Shown here one piece after another: positions 1 through 7,357 of a stretch of 8,918 bases of DNA (position 1 is its first letter; each line of letters starts with the position of its first letter). Under the pieces are notes generated by a model. The model saw only the letters and a program-made list of their open reading frames with translations, had not been told where the DNA came from and searched no databases. A program made the translations under genes and the position numbers. The stretch comes from an uncultured Verrucomicrobiae bacterium (GTDB lineage Bacteria; Verrucomicrobiota; Verrucomicrobiia; Palsa-1439). The stretch spans positions 1 to 8,918 of the forward strand of contig CALBCO010000117.1 in assembly GCA_937927265.1 (NCBI GenBank), given 5' to 3'.

Positions 1-359
1 ACGGGCTGAATGCAGTGGCGGAAATGGAAGCCGCGTTGAAGCGAGCCATCGAGTTGGACGAAAAGTACGACTACGCTGGACCCTTGCGGCTGTTGGCGAT
101 TCTGCACTTGCGCACACCGCCGCCCCCAACCAGCATCGGCAGCGCACGCCGAGCCGCGCGCCTGCTGCAACGCGCCACGGAATTATTCCCCGACTACCCG
201 GAAAATTATCTCTATTGGGCCGAGGCGCTCCGCGAAACCGGCCAAGCCGATGCGGCGCGGGCTGCCCTGGCCAAAATCCTGAATGCCCCACCCTGGCCGG
301 GACGGGAACGGGAGAGCGAAGTCTGGCGCGAACAAGCCCGACGGATGCGCATCGAGTAG
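1..359 (+). CDS. TPR / TatT-like protein, C-terminal fragment
   Basis: Partial gene cut by the window start. The frame is open from base 3 and ends at TAG 357-359, giving about 118 visible residues. A GTG at 15 is in frame but is probably internal, because coding-quality sequence continues upstream of it. The fragment is alpha-helical and TPR-like: a helix with ALKRAIELDEKYDYAGPL, then a SIGSARRAARLLQRA helix, then FPDYPENYLYWAEALRETG, which is a classic TPR helix pair. The YAGPLRLL...SIGS...A..LL..A.EL.PDYPEN order resembles the TatT-like family (T component of TRAP transporters, and related periplasmic TPR proteins), recalled from family knowledge and not searched. Such proteins act as protein-protein scaffolds, often secreted or lipid-anchored, but the N-terminus that would show a signal peptide is missing. 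It lies 41 bases upstream of hpnO on the same strand, so it may be the preceding operon member or an unrelated neighbour. Confidence 0.75.
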   Translation, partial: GLNAVAEMEAALKRAIELDEKYDYAGPLRLLAILHLRTPPPPTSIGSARRAARLLQRATELFPDYPENYLYWAEALRETGQADAARAALAKILNAPPWPGRERESEVWREQARRMRIE

Positions 360-361
360 GC

Positions 362-390
362 TTGCCGGGGGGCCGGTGCGCCGATACAGT
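362..390 (+). promoter_or_regulatory. Candidate short-leader promoter before hpnO
   Basis: In the gap between the TPR gene and hpnO, TTGCCG (362-367; 4 of 6 against TTGACA) is followed after 17 bases by TACAGT (385-390; 4 of 6 against TATAAT, and of TANNNT form). The -10-like box ends 10 bases before the ATG at 401, so a transcript would have a leader of only a few bases. No Shine-Dalgarno sequence is seen before this ATG. The same GATA-A arrangement lies at the identical distance before hpnN. This is a by-eye match in a GC-rich genome and is weak. Confidence 0.3.
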
Positions 391-400
391 GGCAACCGTT

Positions 401-1813
401 ATGGCAGAACTCAACATCAAGAAACTTGTCGCCGACCGGCTCGGCGAGAATTACATCCTACACGAACAGTACATCAATCCAACGTTGGTAAAGGTATTTC
501 GCACCATCAAGTTCGACCGGATTTATGCCAAGGCCAAAGGCCAATATCTTTGGGACAAGGAAGGCAATCGCTACCTCGATATGCTCAGTGGTTTCGGCGT
601 CTTCAGCATCGGCCGCAATCATCCCGCGGTGGCGCAGGTCATTCGCGACGTGCTCGATCTGGACCTGCCGAACATGGTGCAGATGGATTGTGCGTTTCTG
701 GCCGGATTGCTCGCCGAGAAATTGGTCAGCATTTGCCCGCCGCATCTCAACGCCGTGTTCTTCTGTAACTCCGGCACGGAAGCGGTCGAGGCAGCGTTGA
801 AATTTTCACGGGCCGCAACGGGCCGCAGCAAGTTTGCCTACCTCGATCACGGCTGGCATGGGTTGACGCTGGGCTCGCTGGCGTTGATGGGCAACGACGA
901 GTTCCGCGAAGGGTTCGGCGACATGTTGCCCGGCGAGCGCATTGAGTATGGCAACCTTGATCATCTGGAGCGGGTGTTAGCCAAGAAAGACATCGCGTGC
1001 CTGGCGGTGGAATGCATCCAAGGCAAAGGCGTGCGGATTGCACCCGCCGAGTACTTGCCGGCGGCGCAGGAGCTTTGTCGCAAATACGGCACCCTGTTGT
1101 TCTGTGATGAAGTCCAGACCGGCTATGGGCGGACCGGCAAGATGTTCGCATTCGAGCACTGGAACTTGGAGCCCGATATCATCTCGACGAGCAAGGCACT
1201 CAGCGGCGGCTATGTGCCCGTCGGGGCGATGATCACCCGCCGGGCCATTTACCAAAAGTTGTTCAACCGCATGGACCGATGCTGGGTACACTCGTCGAGT
1301 TTCGGCCGCAACAACCTCGGCATGGCGGTCGGCTTGGCGACGTTGCACATTTTAGAGCAGGAGAAACTGGTCGAACGCAGTGCCGTGCAGGGGCAGAAAT
1401 TGATGGATGCCGTGAACGCCCTCAAGGCGAAGCACGAAGTGCTGCTCGAAGCCCGGGGCAAAGGATGCATGATCGGCATTGAGTTCCGCGAACCACAAAG
1501 CCTCAGCCTCAAACTAGCCTGGAAGGCGGTCCACGCAGCACATGACGGCCTGTTCGCGCAAATGGTGGTGATGCCCTTGCTCGACAAACATCACATCCTC
1601 ACGCAAGTCAGCGGCAACCACGGCGACATCATTCGCATCCTCCCGCCGTTCGTCATCACCGAGGAGGACATCGCCTATTTCGTCAACGCGCTTGACCAGG
1701 TATTGACTGAGTCGCAAAACCCGCTCGGCCCGATGTGGGGATTGGGCAAGAACCTCGTCAAAGCCGCGCTGGCCAACAAATCCGTGGCTGCTCACCCCGG
1801 CCAGCGGCAATGA
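401..1813 (+). CDS. hpnO: HpnO-type aminotransferase (aminobacteriohopanetriol synthesis)
   Basis: Class III (ornithine/acetylornithine-type) PLP aminotransferase, 470 residues. HpnO is the enzyme that aminates the C35 end of the hopanoid side chain (from ribosylhopane) to give aminobacteriohopanetriol, in the cytoplasm or at the inner membrane. Visible features: the N-terminal substrate-side motif LSGFGVFSIGRNHP (62-75), the phosphate-binding NSGTEAVEAALK (123-134), the cofactor-ring acid in FCDEVQTGYGRTG (Asp236), the Schiff-base lysine in STSKALSGG (Lys265), and a carboxylate-binding arginine candidate in IRILPP (Arg412). The LSGFGVF..GRNHP wording and the DLPN..Q motif are typical of HpnO as I remember it, more than of ArgD or RocD. 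Start: the frame is open back to 215, but the residues before Met401 are low-complexity read-through over the upstream TPR gene; GTG 389 is a less likely alternative. The stop overlaps the next ATG (ATGA). The context with shc, hpnH, hpnG and hpnN strongly supports the assignment. Confidence 0.88.
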   Translation: MAELNIKKLVADRLGENYILHEQYINPTLVKVFRTIKFDRIYAKAKGQYLWDKEGNRYLDMLSGFGVFSIGRNHPAVAQVIRDVLDLDLPNMVQMDCAFLAGLLAEKLVSICPPHLNAVFFCNSGTEAVEAALKFSRAATGRSKFAYLDHGWHGLTLGSLALMGNDEFREGFGDMLPGERIEYGNLDHLERVLAKKDIACLAVECIQGKGVRIAPAEYLPAAQELCRKYGTLLFCDEVQTGYGRTGKMFAFEHWNLEPDIISTSKALSGGYVPVGAMITRRAIYQKLFNRMDRCWVHSSSFGRNNLGMAVGLATLHILEQEKLVERSAVQGQKLMDAVNALKAKHEVLLEARGKGCMIGIEFREPQSLSLKLAWKAVHAAHDGLFAQMVVMPLLDKHHILTQVSGNHGDIIRILPPFVITEEDIAYFVNALDQVLTESQNPLGPMWGLGKNLVKAALANKSVAAHPGQRQ

Positions 1814-3045
1814 CGGGACTGACGCGCCTCACCTACCGGAATGAACGGTGGCGCGCGGTCTTCACGGGCGCGCTGGAAACAGCCAGCACGACGTTCCTGT
1901 TGCTGATCGCCGTGCAACATTTCGCGGCGGGACCGACGGCGAAGGCGCTGATCGCCGCCGGGCCGAGTGTGGGGATGTTGCTGGCGCCGCTCGCGGTGTC
2001 GGTGGCGGCGGGCCGGCGGTGGTCACCGGCACGGACGGGCATGCTGCTCAGCGCCGTGGGCGCGGGGTGTTGCCTGACGATGGCGGCGCTGCCGCGGCTG
2101 CCGGTGTTTGTCGTGGGCGCGGTGGCGAGCCTGGCAACCGCCACGCTGGGGATTCCCTTTCTGACGCAGATTTATCAGGACAACTATCCCGACCGAGAAC
2201 GGGGCCGGCTGTTTTCGCGGGCGCTGATGATTCGGGTGGCGGTGGCGGCGGCGTTCAGTGAGTTGGCCGGTCGGGCGTTGTCGGTCCGGTTGGAATGGTT
2301 TCCGGCCTTGTTGGTCGTGTACGGCGCGGCGTTTGCCGGGTCCGCCGCGTTCTTGGGCCGGACGCCGGCGCGGGCGTTGGCGCCCAGCGGCGGCACGCAT
2401 CCGTTTCGGGCGCTCCGCTATGTGCGGGAGGATCGGGTGTTTCGGTTGACGCTGATCGCGTGGATGTTGATGGGGTTTGCCAATTTGATGATGTGGCCGT
2501 TGCGGGTCGAGTATCTGGCGAATCCTCGGTACGGGTTGGCGTTGTCGGCGGCGCTGGTGGCGTTGCTGACCGGGGTGATTCCGAACGTGGCGCGGCTGGT
2601 ATTGAGTCCGTTGTGGGGGTGGTTGTTTGATCACCTGAACTTCTTTCTCTTGCGCGTGGTGTTGAATCTGGGGTTTGCTTTGGGCATCGTGGCGTTTTTT
2701 GCGAGCGGCAGCTTTGCCGGGCTGGTCGTGGGAGCCGTGGTGTTTGGCGTGGCCAACGCGGGCGGCGACGTGGCCTGGACGTTGTGGGTGACGAAGTTTG
2801 CGCCGCCGGAACGGGTGGCGGATTACATGTCGGTGCACACGTTTTTTACCGGGTTGCGCGGCGTCGTGGCGCCGTTGGTGGCGTTTCATCTGGTGGCGGG
2901 CTGGTCGGTGGCGGCGCTGGGATGGTTGAGCGCGACGTTGATTTTGTTATCGTGCCTGCTGCTCGTGGGCGAAATTCGCGCCGGCAACGCGCCGGATCCG
3001 GCGACGGTATTGGTGAACGAGGCCGCGAAGAAAGGGGCAAGATGA
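1810..3045 (+). CDS. MFS-type 12-TM membrane protein in hopanoid cluster
   Basis: Integral membrane protein of 411 residues, most like a major facilitator superfamily permease. I count about 12 hydrophobic segments, near residues 18-37, 45-67, 76-94, 96-118, 138-157, 164-183, 212-232, 243-263, 280-299, 302-320, 343-363 and 365-387, with a hydrophilic link at about 184-211 between the two six-helix halves, as expected for MFS. Conserved-looking charged patches are QIYQDNYPDRERGRLFSR (120-137), which resembles the loop of MFS proteins that carries an ERGR-type motif, and WVTKFAPPERVADYMSVHTF (326-345). The substrate cannot be read from the sequence. The ATG overlaps the hpnO stop (ATGA) and its own stop overlaps the next ATG, so translation is probably coupled to both neighbours. 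That suggests a role in hopanoid handling, but this is inference. The frame is open back to 1735, but those codons lie inside hpnO. No clear Shine-Dalgarno sequence precedes it, which fits re-initiation. Confidence 0.8.
   Translation: MTGLTRLTYRNERWRAVFTGALETASTTFLLLIAVQHFAAGPTAKALIAAGPSVGMLLAPLAVSVAAGRRWSPARTGMLLSAVGAGCCLTMAALPRLPVFVVGAVASLATATLGIPFLTQIYQDNYPDRERGRLFSRALMIRVAVAAAFSELAGRALSVRLEWFPALLVVYGAAFAGSAAFLGRTPARALAPSGGTHPFRALRYVREDRVFRLTLIAWMLMGFANLMMWPLRVEYLANPRYGLALSAALVALLTGVIPNVARLVLSPLWGWLFDHLNFFLLRVVLNLGFALGIVAFFASGSFAGLVVGAVVFGVANAGGDVAWTLWVTKFAPPERVADYMSVHTFFTGLRGVVAPLVAFHLVAGWSVAALGWLSATLILLSCLLLVGEIRAGNAPDPATVLVNEAAKKGAR
3032..3037 (+). promoter_or_regulatory. Ribosome binding site for the TPR membrane protein
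   Basis: AAGGGG lies 4 bases before ATG 3042, inside the last codons of the MFS gene. It is purine-rich and close to ideal spacing, and supports Met3042 over the upstream in-frame read-through from 2784. Confidence 0.45.
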
Positions 3046-3812
3046 GTTACGTGGATGATTTGCTGTGGCGGGTGCCGTGGCTGCAACCGTTGATCCCGCT
3101 GGTCAGCCTGGCGGTGCTGCTGTTCACGATCTGGATGATCGTGGACTGCATTCGCCACGGTCGGGAATGGTACTGGATTCTGATCATGGTCGTTTTTTGG
3201 GGCATCGGCGCGGTGATCTATTTCTTCGTCTGCAAGTGGGGCGAGACCGGCGTTCACCAAAAGCTGCGCCAGCGCCGGCGCATCAAAGACGAGATTCAGG
3301 ATCTCAAAACCAAGATTCATCATCTCGACAAGGCCGAACACTATGCAGCGTTGGGCGATCTGTATCAGGAGCAAAACCACCTCGCCGAGGCCGAACAACA
3401 ATACCGGGCGGCTCTAGCCCGCGACGCGGAGTTGTGGGAAACCGCGGCGCATCTGGGGTACGTGTTGTTGGCACAAGGCAAACCGGACGAGGCGTGGACG
3501 TGGCTCGAAGCGGCCGTCCGGCGCCAACCGTGGGCCGAGTATGGCCGGCTGCTCTGGGAGGCGGCACGGTGTCAAGCGCGCCGCGGTCAACTCGACGCCG
3601 CCCGCCACCTCTACCGGCAACTGTTAACCAAGCACACCTATTCCGAAGCCCGGTTGGAGTATGCGGAGGTCCTGGAGAAACTCGGCGACCGGCAGGGCCG
3701 CACCGAGGTGCTTCAACAACTCATTGCCGAGGCGCAACACGTGCCGGCCTTTCAACGCAAACAAGAAGCCCATTGGGTGCGACGCGCGGAGAGCATGCTG
3801 CGCGGTCTGTAG
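3042..3812 (+). CDS. Membrane-anchored TPR protein with PLDc_N-like N-terminus
   Basis: Protein of 256 residues and unknown function. The N-terminal 66 residues hold two membrane segments (about 15-34 and 43-64) joined by the polar link DCIRHGREWY. This IWMIVDCI...WYWILIMVVFWGIGAVIYFFV layout resembles the cardiolipin-synthase N-terminal (PLDc_N) hairpin, which occurs alone in many small membrane proteins; no phospholipase HKD motif is present. Next comes a highly charged helix (about 72-98, KLRQRRRIKDEIQDLKTKIHHLDK), a likely coiled coil. Tetratricopeptide-like repeats then run from about 98 to 240, with AEHYAALGDLYQEQNHLAEAEQQYRAAL being the clearest. The short arginine/lysine-rich segment after TM2 favours a cytoplasmic TPR domain. 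It starts on an ATGA overlap with the MFS gene and ends 48 bases before hpnN. By context it may be a scaffold holding hopanoid enzymes or the exporter at the inner membrane; this is inference only. Confidence 0.82.
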   Translation: MSYVDDLLWRVPWLQPLIPLVSLAVLLFTIWMIVDCIRHGREWYWILIMVVFWGIGAVIYFFVCKWGETGVHQKLRQRRRIKDEIQDLKTKIHHLDKAEHYAALGDLYQEQNHLAEAEQQYRAALARDAELWETAAHLGYVLLAQGKPDEAWTWLEAAVRRQPWAEYGRLLWEAARCQARRGQLDAARHLYRQLLTKHTYSEARLEYAEVLEKLGDRQGRTEVLQQLIAEAQHVPAFQRKQEAHWVRRAESMLRGL

Positions 3813-3819
3813 CCCGGTC

Positions 3820-3850
3820 TTGAGTTTGCAGGGGCGGGGTGCGATAAACT
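3820..3850 (+). promoter_or_regulatory. Candidate short-leader promoter before hpnN
   Basis: The 48-base gap before hpnN holds TTGAGT (3820-3825; 4 of 6 against TTGACA). It is followed by GATAAACT (3843-3850), readable as GATAAA at 17-base spacing or TAAACT (TANNNT form) at 19. The box ends 10 bases before ATG 3861. No Shine-Dalgarno sequence is seen in the last 15 bases before the start. A promoter here would let the exporter be expressed apart from hpnO and its partners. By-eye match only. Confidence 0.35.
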
Positions 3851-3860
3851 GAACCGGTTC

Positions 3861-6581
3861 ATGCGCCGAAAATTTTTGACAACTGTGGCTGGCGGGGTTT
3901 GCCGGCATCCGTGGTGGCTGGTCCTGCCGGCAGTAGTGGCCGCCGTCGTCGCCGGGCTTTACACAGCCGCCCGGCTCGAATTCAAAACCAGTCGCAACGA
4001 CCTCATCGGTCGCGACAGCGAGTATTGGCGGCTCTACAGCGAATACGCCCGCGAATTCCGCGACGAGGAAGATTATCTCCTCGTCGTCGAAAGCAACGAC
4101 CCGTCAGCCAACCGCCAGGTGGTGGACGCGCTCGCCGCTGCGCTGTTGTCGCCGAGCAATAATCCCCATCCCGCCGACTCGAAGGACGCACAACAATTTG
4201 TGGCCGAGGACTTGTTCTACCGCGTCCGATTCGATGCCATGCAGGAGCGGTATCTGTATTTTCTGAGTACGAACGAGTTGATCGAAATCCGTGATGCGAT
4301 CAAGGATTTCCAGCAACTCGTTGCGGTGCTCCAGGCCAATCCCCGCTTGTCCACATTCTTTGACGCGATGCGACAGATGCTCGAACAGATGGCGGTTGCA
4401 CCGCCTGCAGAACGGAAGCGGATGGAAGCGTTCTTGCCGACCGTGACCGCCATCGTTCGACAGTTGGCGACGCGGGAACAGAACCCCGCGGCCAGTGGGC
4501 TGTTGTCGCCGTGGGCCAACGCGTTTTTCAGTGAGGAGATGCTCGGCGAGGCTCGGCAACAGATGCAGTGGGAGGGCTACAACGCATTCGCCAACGGACG
4601 AATGTTTCTGCTGCTCGTGCATCCGCGTGGACCGGGCGATGGCCCGTCGCCTCATGAAGCCACGGTGGCGAAGTTGCGGCGCATCCTGGCCGAAGTGGCC
4701 CAACAAAATCCCGATGTGAGAATCAGCCTGACCGGCGAGCCTGTGCTCGACCTCGACGAGATGCTCCAATCTCAGCGCGATGCGACCTGGGCAACGTTGC
4801 TGACGTTGGTGTTGATCGGGTTATTGTTTGCCTTCAGTTTCCACGAAATCTGGCGGCCCGTACTGGCGACGGTGTGTCTGATGTTAATTGTCGCTCTAAG
4901 CATGGGTTGGGCAACTCTGGCGGTGGGACATCTGAATCTCATCACGGTCACGTTTGCCGTGATGATTCTGGGGTTGAGCGTGGACCTCGGCATTCAGATC
5001 ATCGCCCGTTACGAAGAAGAATTGGCGCGCGGCGTTGAACGATGCGCGGCCATGCGAGCGGCCATCGAACAGACTGGGCCGAGCATTATCACGGCGGCAT
5101 TAACGAACGCAGCGGCGTTTCTGGCGATGGGGTTGAGCGGGTTTCGCGGTGTGATCGAACTGGGGGTGATCGCCGCCGGCGGCATGGTGCTGGCGTTGGG
5201 CGTTATGTTGTTCGTGCTGCCGGCGCTGATTATCGCCGTGCGGCCCCGGCAGGAGTCCACATTCATCCCGGCGCGCGTGGCAGCCCGGTGGTTTGGCCGG
5301 CAACTGCACCGACACCCGTGGCTGATCGTGGCGCTATGCACCATCGTCACCGGCGTGGCGGGCTGGGGCATGACGCGGGTACGCTTCGATTACAACGTCC
5401 TCAACCTCCAATCGCGGGGGCTGGAGTCTGTGGAGGTGGAAAAACGGTTGCTGGGAAGCGACGCACACTCAACGATTTTCGCGGCGGTGGTGGCTTCGGA
5501 CCTCGCCGAAACACGCCGGCTACATGCCGCACTCGAACAGCACACCAATGAAATCATCAGTGTGGCCAGCATTGCGCCGCTGTTGCCCGAGCAACAGGAA
5601 GAAAAGGCGGCCATCATCCGCCAGATTCAGGCGCGCCTTGACCGGCCCAAGTTTGCGTTATCTGCTGAGTCGCTCAATTTCGACGAGTTGACCGGCGTCT
5701 TGCGATCGTTGGAATTGCGGGCACGTGACCTCGCCCGTGACGCGGCCGGTCATTCACAATGGGCGGCTCTGACGGACGCGCTGCGGCAGGCGCGCACCCG
5801 TTTGGCCGCGGCGACTCCGGCGATGATCGCGCAACTCTCGGCGTATGAGCGCCGGTTTTTCGCCGACTTGGAAGCGCAACTGGCGATGATGGCGACGCAG
5901 GTGACGGACCGGCCGATGACGCTGGCCGATGTGCCGCCAGAGTTACGTTCGATGTTGATGAACAAGGACGGCACAAAGTTTTTGCTGCGGGTGTTTCCGC
6001 GCGAGAACATTTGGGATCGCGAGCCGCTGGTGCGATTTGTGCGGGCGGTGCAGACTGTGGCGCCGCAAGCGACCGGCACACCGCTGGGGATTTATGAATT
6101 CGTGGACATTTTACAGAAGGGCTATCTCAAGGCGGCGGCATGGGCATTTGTGGTGATCGTGATCTTGGTGGCCCTGGATTTTCGGCATGCGGGCGCAGCG
6201 GCGTTGACGATGTTGCCACTGGTCGTGGGGGCACTCTGGATGGTGGGCGCGCTCGGCGTGTTGGGGATCCCCCTTAACCCGGCGAATATCATGACGTTGC
6301 CGCTGATCGTCGGGATTGGCGTGGCCTACGGCATCTATGTAATGCAACGGTACCGCGAAGATCACGATTCCAGCGTGTTTGGCAAGAGCACCGGCCGGGC
6401 CGTGGTGTTGAGCGGCTTGACGACGGTGGTGGGGTTCGGCAGCCTGATGATTGGCAAACATCAGGGAATTTTTACATTGGGTCTGGTCATGTCCGTCGGC
6501 GTGCTGGCGTGTCTGATCGCGGCGCTGTTGTTGTTGCCGGCGCTGTTGGAAATCGCCCGCCGCCACAGTTGGCGGATTTGA
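3861..6581 (+). CDS. hpnN: HpnN, RND/MMPL-family hopanoid exporter
   Basis: Inner-membrane transporter of 906 residues, the usual size for HpnN, which moves hopanoids from the inner towards the outer membrane. The RND layout is duplicated: TM1 (18-38), a large periplasmic domain (about 39-307), TM2-TM6 (about 308-327, 333-353, 356-382, 407-427, 431-461), TM7 (486-505), a second periplasmic domain (about 506-755), then TM8-TM12 (about 756-774, 779-799, 803-828, 849-866, 872-897). Both halves begin alike after their first TM: LEFKTSRNDLIG and VRFDYNVLNLQS. TM4 carries GLSVDLGIQIIARYEEE with Asp375, the place of a proton-relay acid in MMPL/HpnN proteins. The matching TM10 stretch, VGIGVAYGIYVMQRYRED, has Ala822 there instead. 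The periplasmic domains contain long helical, Q/A/R-rich stretches (580-680). Other MMPL transporters look broadly similar, but the neighbouring shc-hpnH-hpnG genes make HpnN the best call. It ends 14 bases from the convergent hpnG stop. Confidence 0.9.
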   Translation: MRRKFLTTVAGGVCRHPWWLVLPAVVAAVVAGLYTAARLEFKTSRNDLIGRDSEYWRLYSEYAREFRDEEDYLLVVESNDPSANRQVVDALAAALLSPSNNPHPADSKDAQQFVAEDLFYRVRFDAMQERYLYFLSTNELIEIRDAIKDFQQLVAVLQANPRLSTFFDAMRQMLEQMAVAPPAERKRMEAFLPTVTAIVRQLATREQNPAASGLLSPWANAFFSEEMLGEARQQMQWEGYNAFANGRMFLLLVHPRGPGDGPSPHEATVAKLRRILAEVAQQNPDVRISLTGEPVLDLDEMLQSQRDATWATLLTLVLIGLLFAFSFHEIWRPVLATVCLMLIVALSMGWATLAVGHLNLITVTFAVMILGLSVDLGIQIIARYEEELARGVERCAAMRAAIEQTGPSIITAALTNAAAFLAMGLSGFRGVIELGVIAAGGMVLALGVMLFVLPALIIAVRPRQESTFIPARVAARWFGRQLHRHPWLIVALCTIVTGVAGWGMTRVRFDYNVLNLQSRGLESVEVEKRLLGSDAHSTIFAAVVASDLAETRRLHAALEQHTNEIISVASIAPLLPEQQEEKAAIIRQIQARLDRPKFALSAESLNFDELTGVLRSLELRARDLARDAAGHSQWAALTDALRQARTRLAAATPAMIAQLSAYERRFFADLEAQLAMMATQVTDRPMTLADVPPELRSMLMNKDGTKFLLRVFPRENIWDREPLVRFVRAVQTVAPQATGTPLGIYEFVDILQKGYLKAAAWAFVVIVILVALDFRHAGAAALTMLPLVVGALWMVGALGVLGIPLNPANIMTLPLIVGIGVAYGIYVMQRYREDHDSSVFGKSTGRAVVLSGLTTVVGFGSLMIGKHQGIFTLGLVMSVGVLACLIAALLLLPALLEIARRHSWRI

Positions 6582-6588
6582 TTCTGTC

Positions 6589-6603
6589 GTGCTTATCAAG
6601 CAC
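6589..6603. terminator. Small inverted repeat between convergent hpnN and hpnG ends
   Basis: GTGCTT-ATC-AAGCAC is a perfect 6-base inverted repeat with a 3-base loop, lying just past the hpnN stop and reaching into the last codons of hpnG on the other strand. It could act as a weak bidirectional hairpin, but there is no T-run on either side, the stem is short, and its overlap with coding sequence may make it chance. Confidence 0.2.
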
Positions 6604-7357
6604 CCCGCTGGGGCAATTCCAAGGACGGGAGAATCGCCGTCAGGAAGTCGGCAAGATTGCGGCCAGCGCGCTTGGCCCGGTAGCCGAGACGGGCGAGATC
6701 GGTCAACACGCGGACATCACGGACGCAAGCGGAGAGGACCCGCCTGCGTTGGAGTTGGCCCATCACGAAGAAATCGTTGAACTGTTCGGGCAAGTCGTCG
6801 CGATTACTGTCGGTGATGCAGCGGACAGCCAGGAATGCGGCTCCGGCGGCGGTGGCAACGGCGGCAACGGCACTCGTTTCCATGTCCACCGCCGCGCCGC
6901 CAGTCGCGCGTCCGATGCGGCGTTTATCTTTTGCCTTGAGCACAGTCTCCGGCGCGGTGACGATCTTGCTCTGGTGCAGATTCCATGAACCGGGAGCGGA
7001 GAAGGAACTGGCAACGAATCGAACCGGCACGTGGTTCCACTCGACGCGGTGGCCATCATCGCGGGTGAGGTCCAAGATTTCCGTACCCACCACGAGGTCG
7101 CCATTGGCCACGTCATCGCGCAAGCCACCGCCAAACCCGGCGCTGATGATGAGGTCGGGACGGTAACTGCGAACGGTGATTGCAGCGGCCACGCGGGCAC
7201 ATTCTTTGCCGGCGCCGAGCGCGAGCAAGGCGACCGGCTGGCCCGCCAATATTCCCTCATAGAAATCCAGATGTTCAAGACGAACAACTTGCGGCGAGGC
7301 AACTCGGCGCAGAATGGGGGAAAGTTCTTGTTGGACGGCGACGAGGATCGCAATCAT
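6596..7357 (-). CDS. hpnG: HpnG, adenosylhopane nucleosidase/phosphorylase
   Basis: Cytoplasmic nucleoside phosphorylase/nucleosidase-superfamily protein of 253 residues. HpnG removes adenine from adenosylhopane, giving the ribosyl (or phosphoribosyl) hopane that feeds bacteriohopanetetrol and aminotriol synthesis. Visible features: an N-terminal strand with Glu11 (MIAILVAVQQELSP), comparable to the acidic residue near the start of MTA/SAH nucleosidases; the glycine-rich SAGFGGGL (72-79) after a beta strand; the substrate-binding VDMETSAVA (157-165), with Glu160 as the ribose-contacting residue; and RCITDSN (179-185), with Asp183 as the likely general acid. The length is at the upper end for the family. 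The ATG overlaps the hpnH stop (ATGA on the minus strand), so the two sequential steps are probably translated together; no Shine-Dalgarno sequence is seen. MTA/SAH nucleosidase is an alternative by fold alone, but position after hpnH decides for HpnG. Confidence 0.9.
   Translation of the reverse strand: MIAILVAVQQELSPILRRVASPQVVRLEHLDFYEGILAGQPVALLALGAGKECARVAAAITVRSYRPDLIISAGFGGGLRDDVANGDLVVGTEILDLTRDDGHRVEWNHVPVRFVASSFSAPGSWNLHQSKIVTAPETVLKAKDKRRIGRATGGAAVDMETSAVAAVATAAGAAFLAVRCITDSNRDDLPEQFNDFFVMGQLQRRRVLSACVRDVRVLTDLARLGYRAKRAGRNLADFLTAILPSLELPQRGA

Noticed and set aside
215..400. N-terminal extension of 62 codons on the aminotransferase
   Set aside because: It overlaps the TPR gene in another frame, is rich in G/R/P/T with no family match, and the HpnO homology begins after Met401.
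2023..2889. Open frame of 288 codons on the minus strand
   Set aside because: It lies wholly opposite the MFS gene; the product is a low-complexity H/Q/R/P-rich chain with no fold-like pattern, explained by the G-rich codon use of the plus-strand gene.
2784..3041. N-terminal extension of the membrane TPR protein
   Set aside because: It reads through the MFS gene in another frame as a G/R/V-rich chain; ATG 3042 has an AAGGGG ribosome site and directly precedes the membrane segments.
3065..3823. Open frame of 252 codons overlapping the membrane TPR gene
   Set aside because: It is a shadow in a different plus-strand frame; R/G/P/S-rich, with no TPR or membrane pattern.
4104..4769. Minus-strand open frame of 221 codons within hpnN
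   Set aside because: Antisense to the first periplasmic domain of hpnN; no recognisable motif and no ribosome site worth noting.
5042..5551. Plus-strand open frame of 169 codons within hpnN
   Set aside because: Out-of-frame shadow, G/R-rich, lying across conserved TM5-TM7 of hpnN.
6841..6880. GGC-type triplet repetition suggesting a repeat element
   Set aside because: It encodes the Ala/Val-rich helix of HpnG (after VDMETSAV) on the minus strand; simple codon bias explains it.
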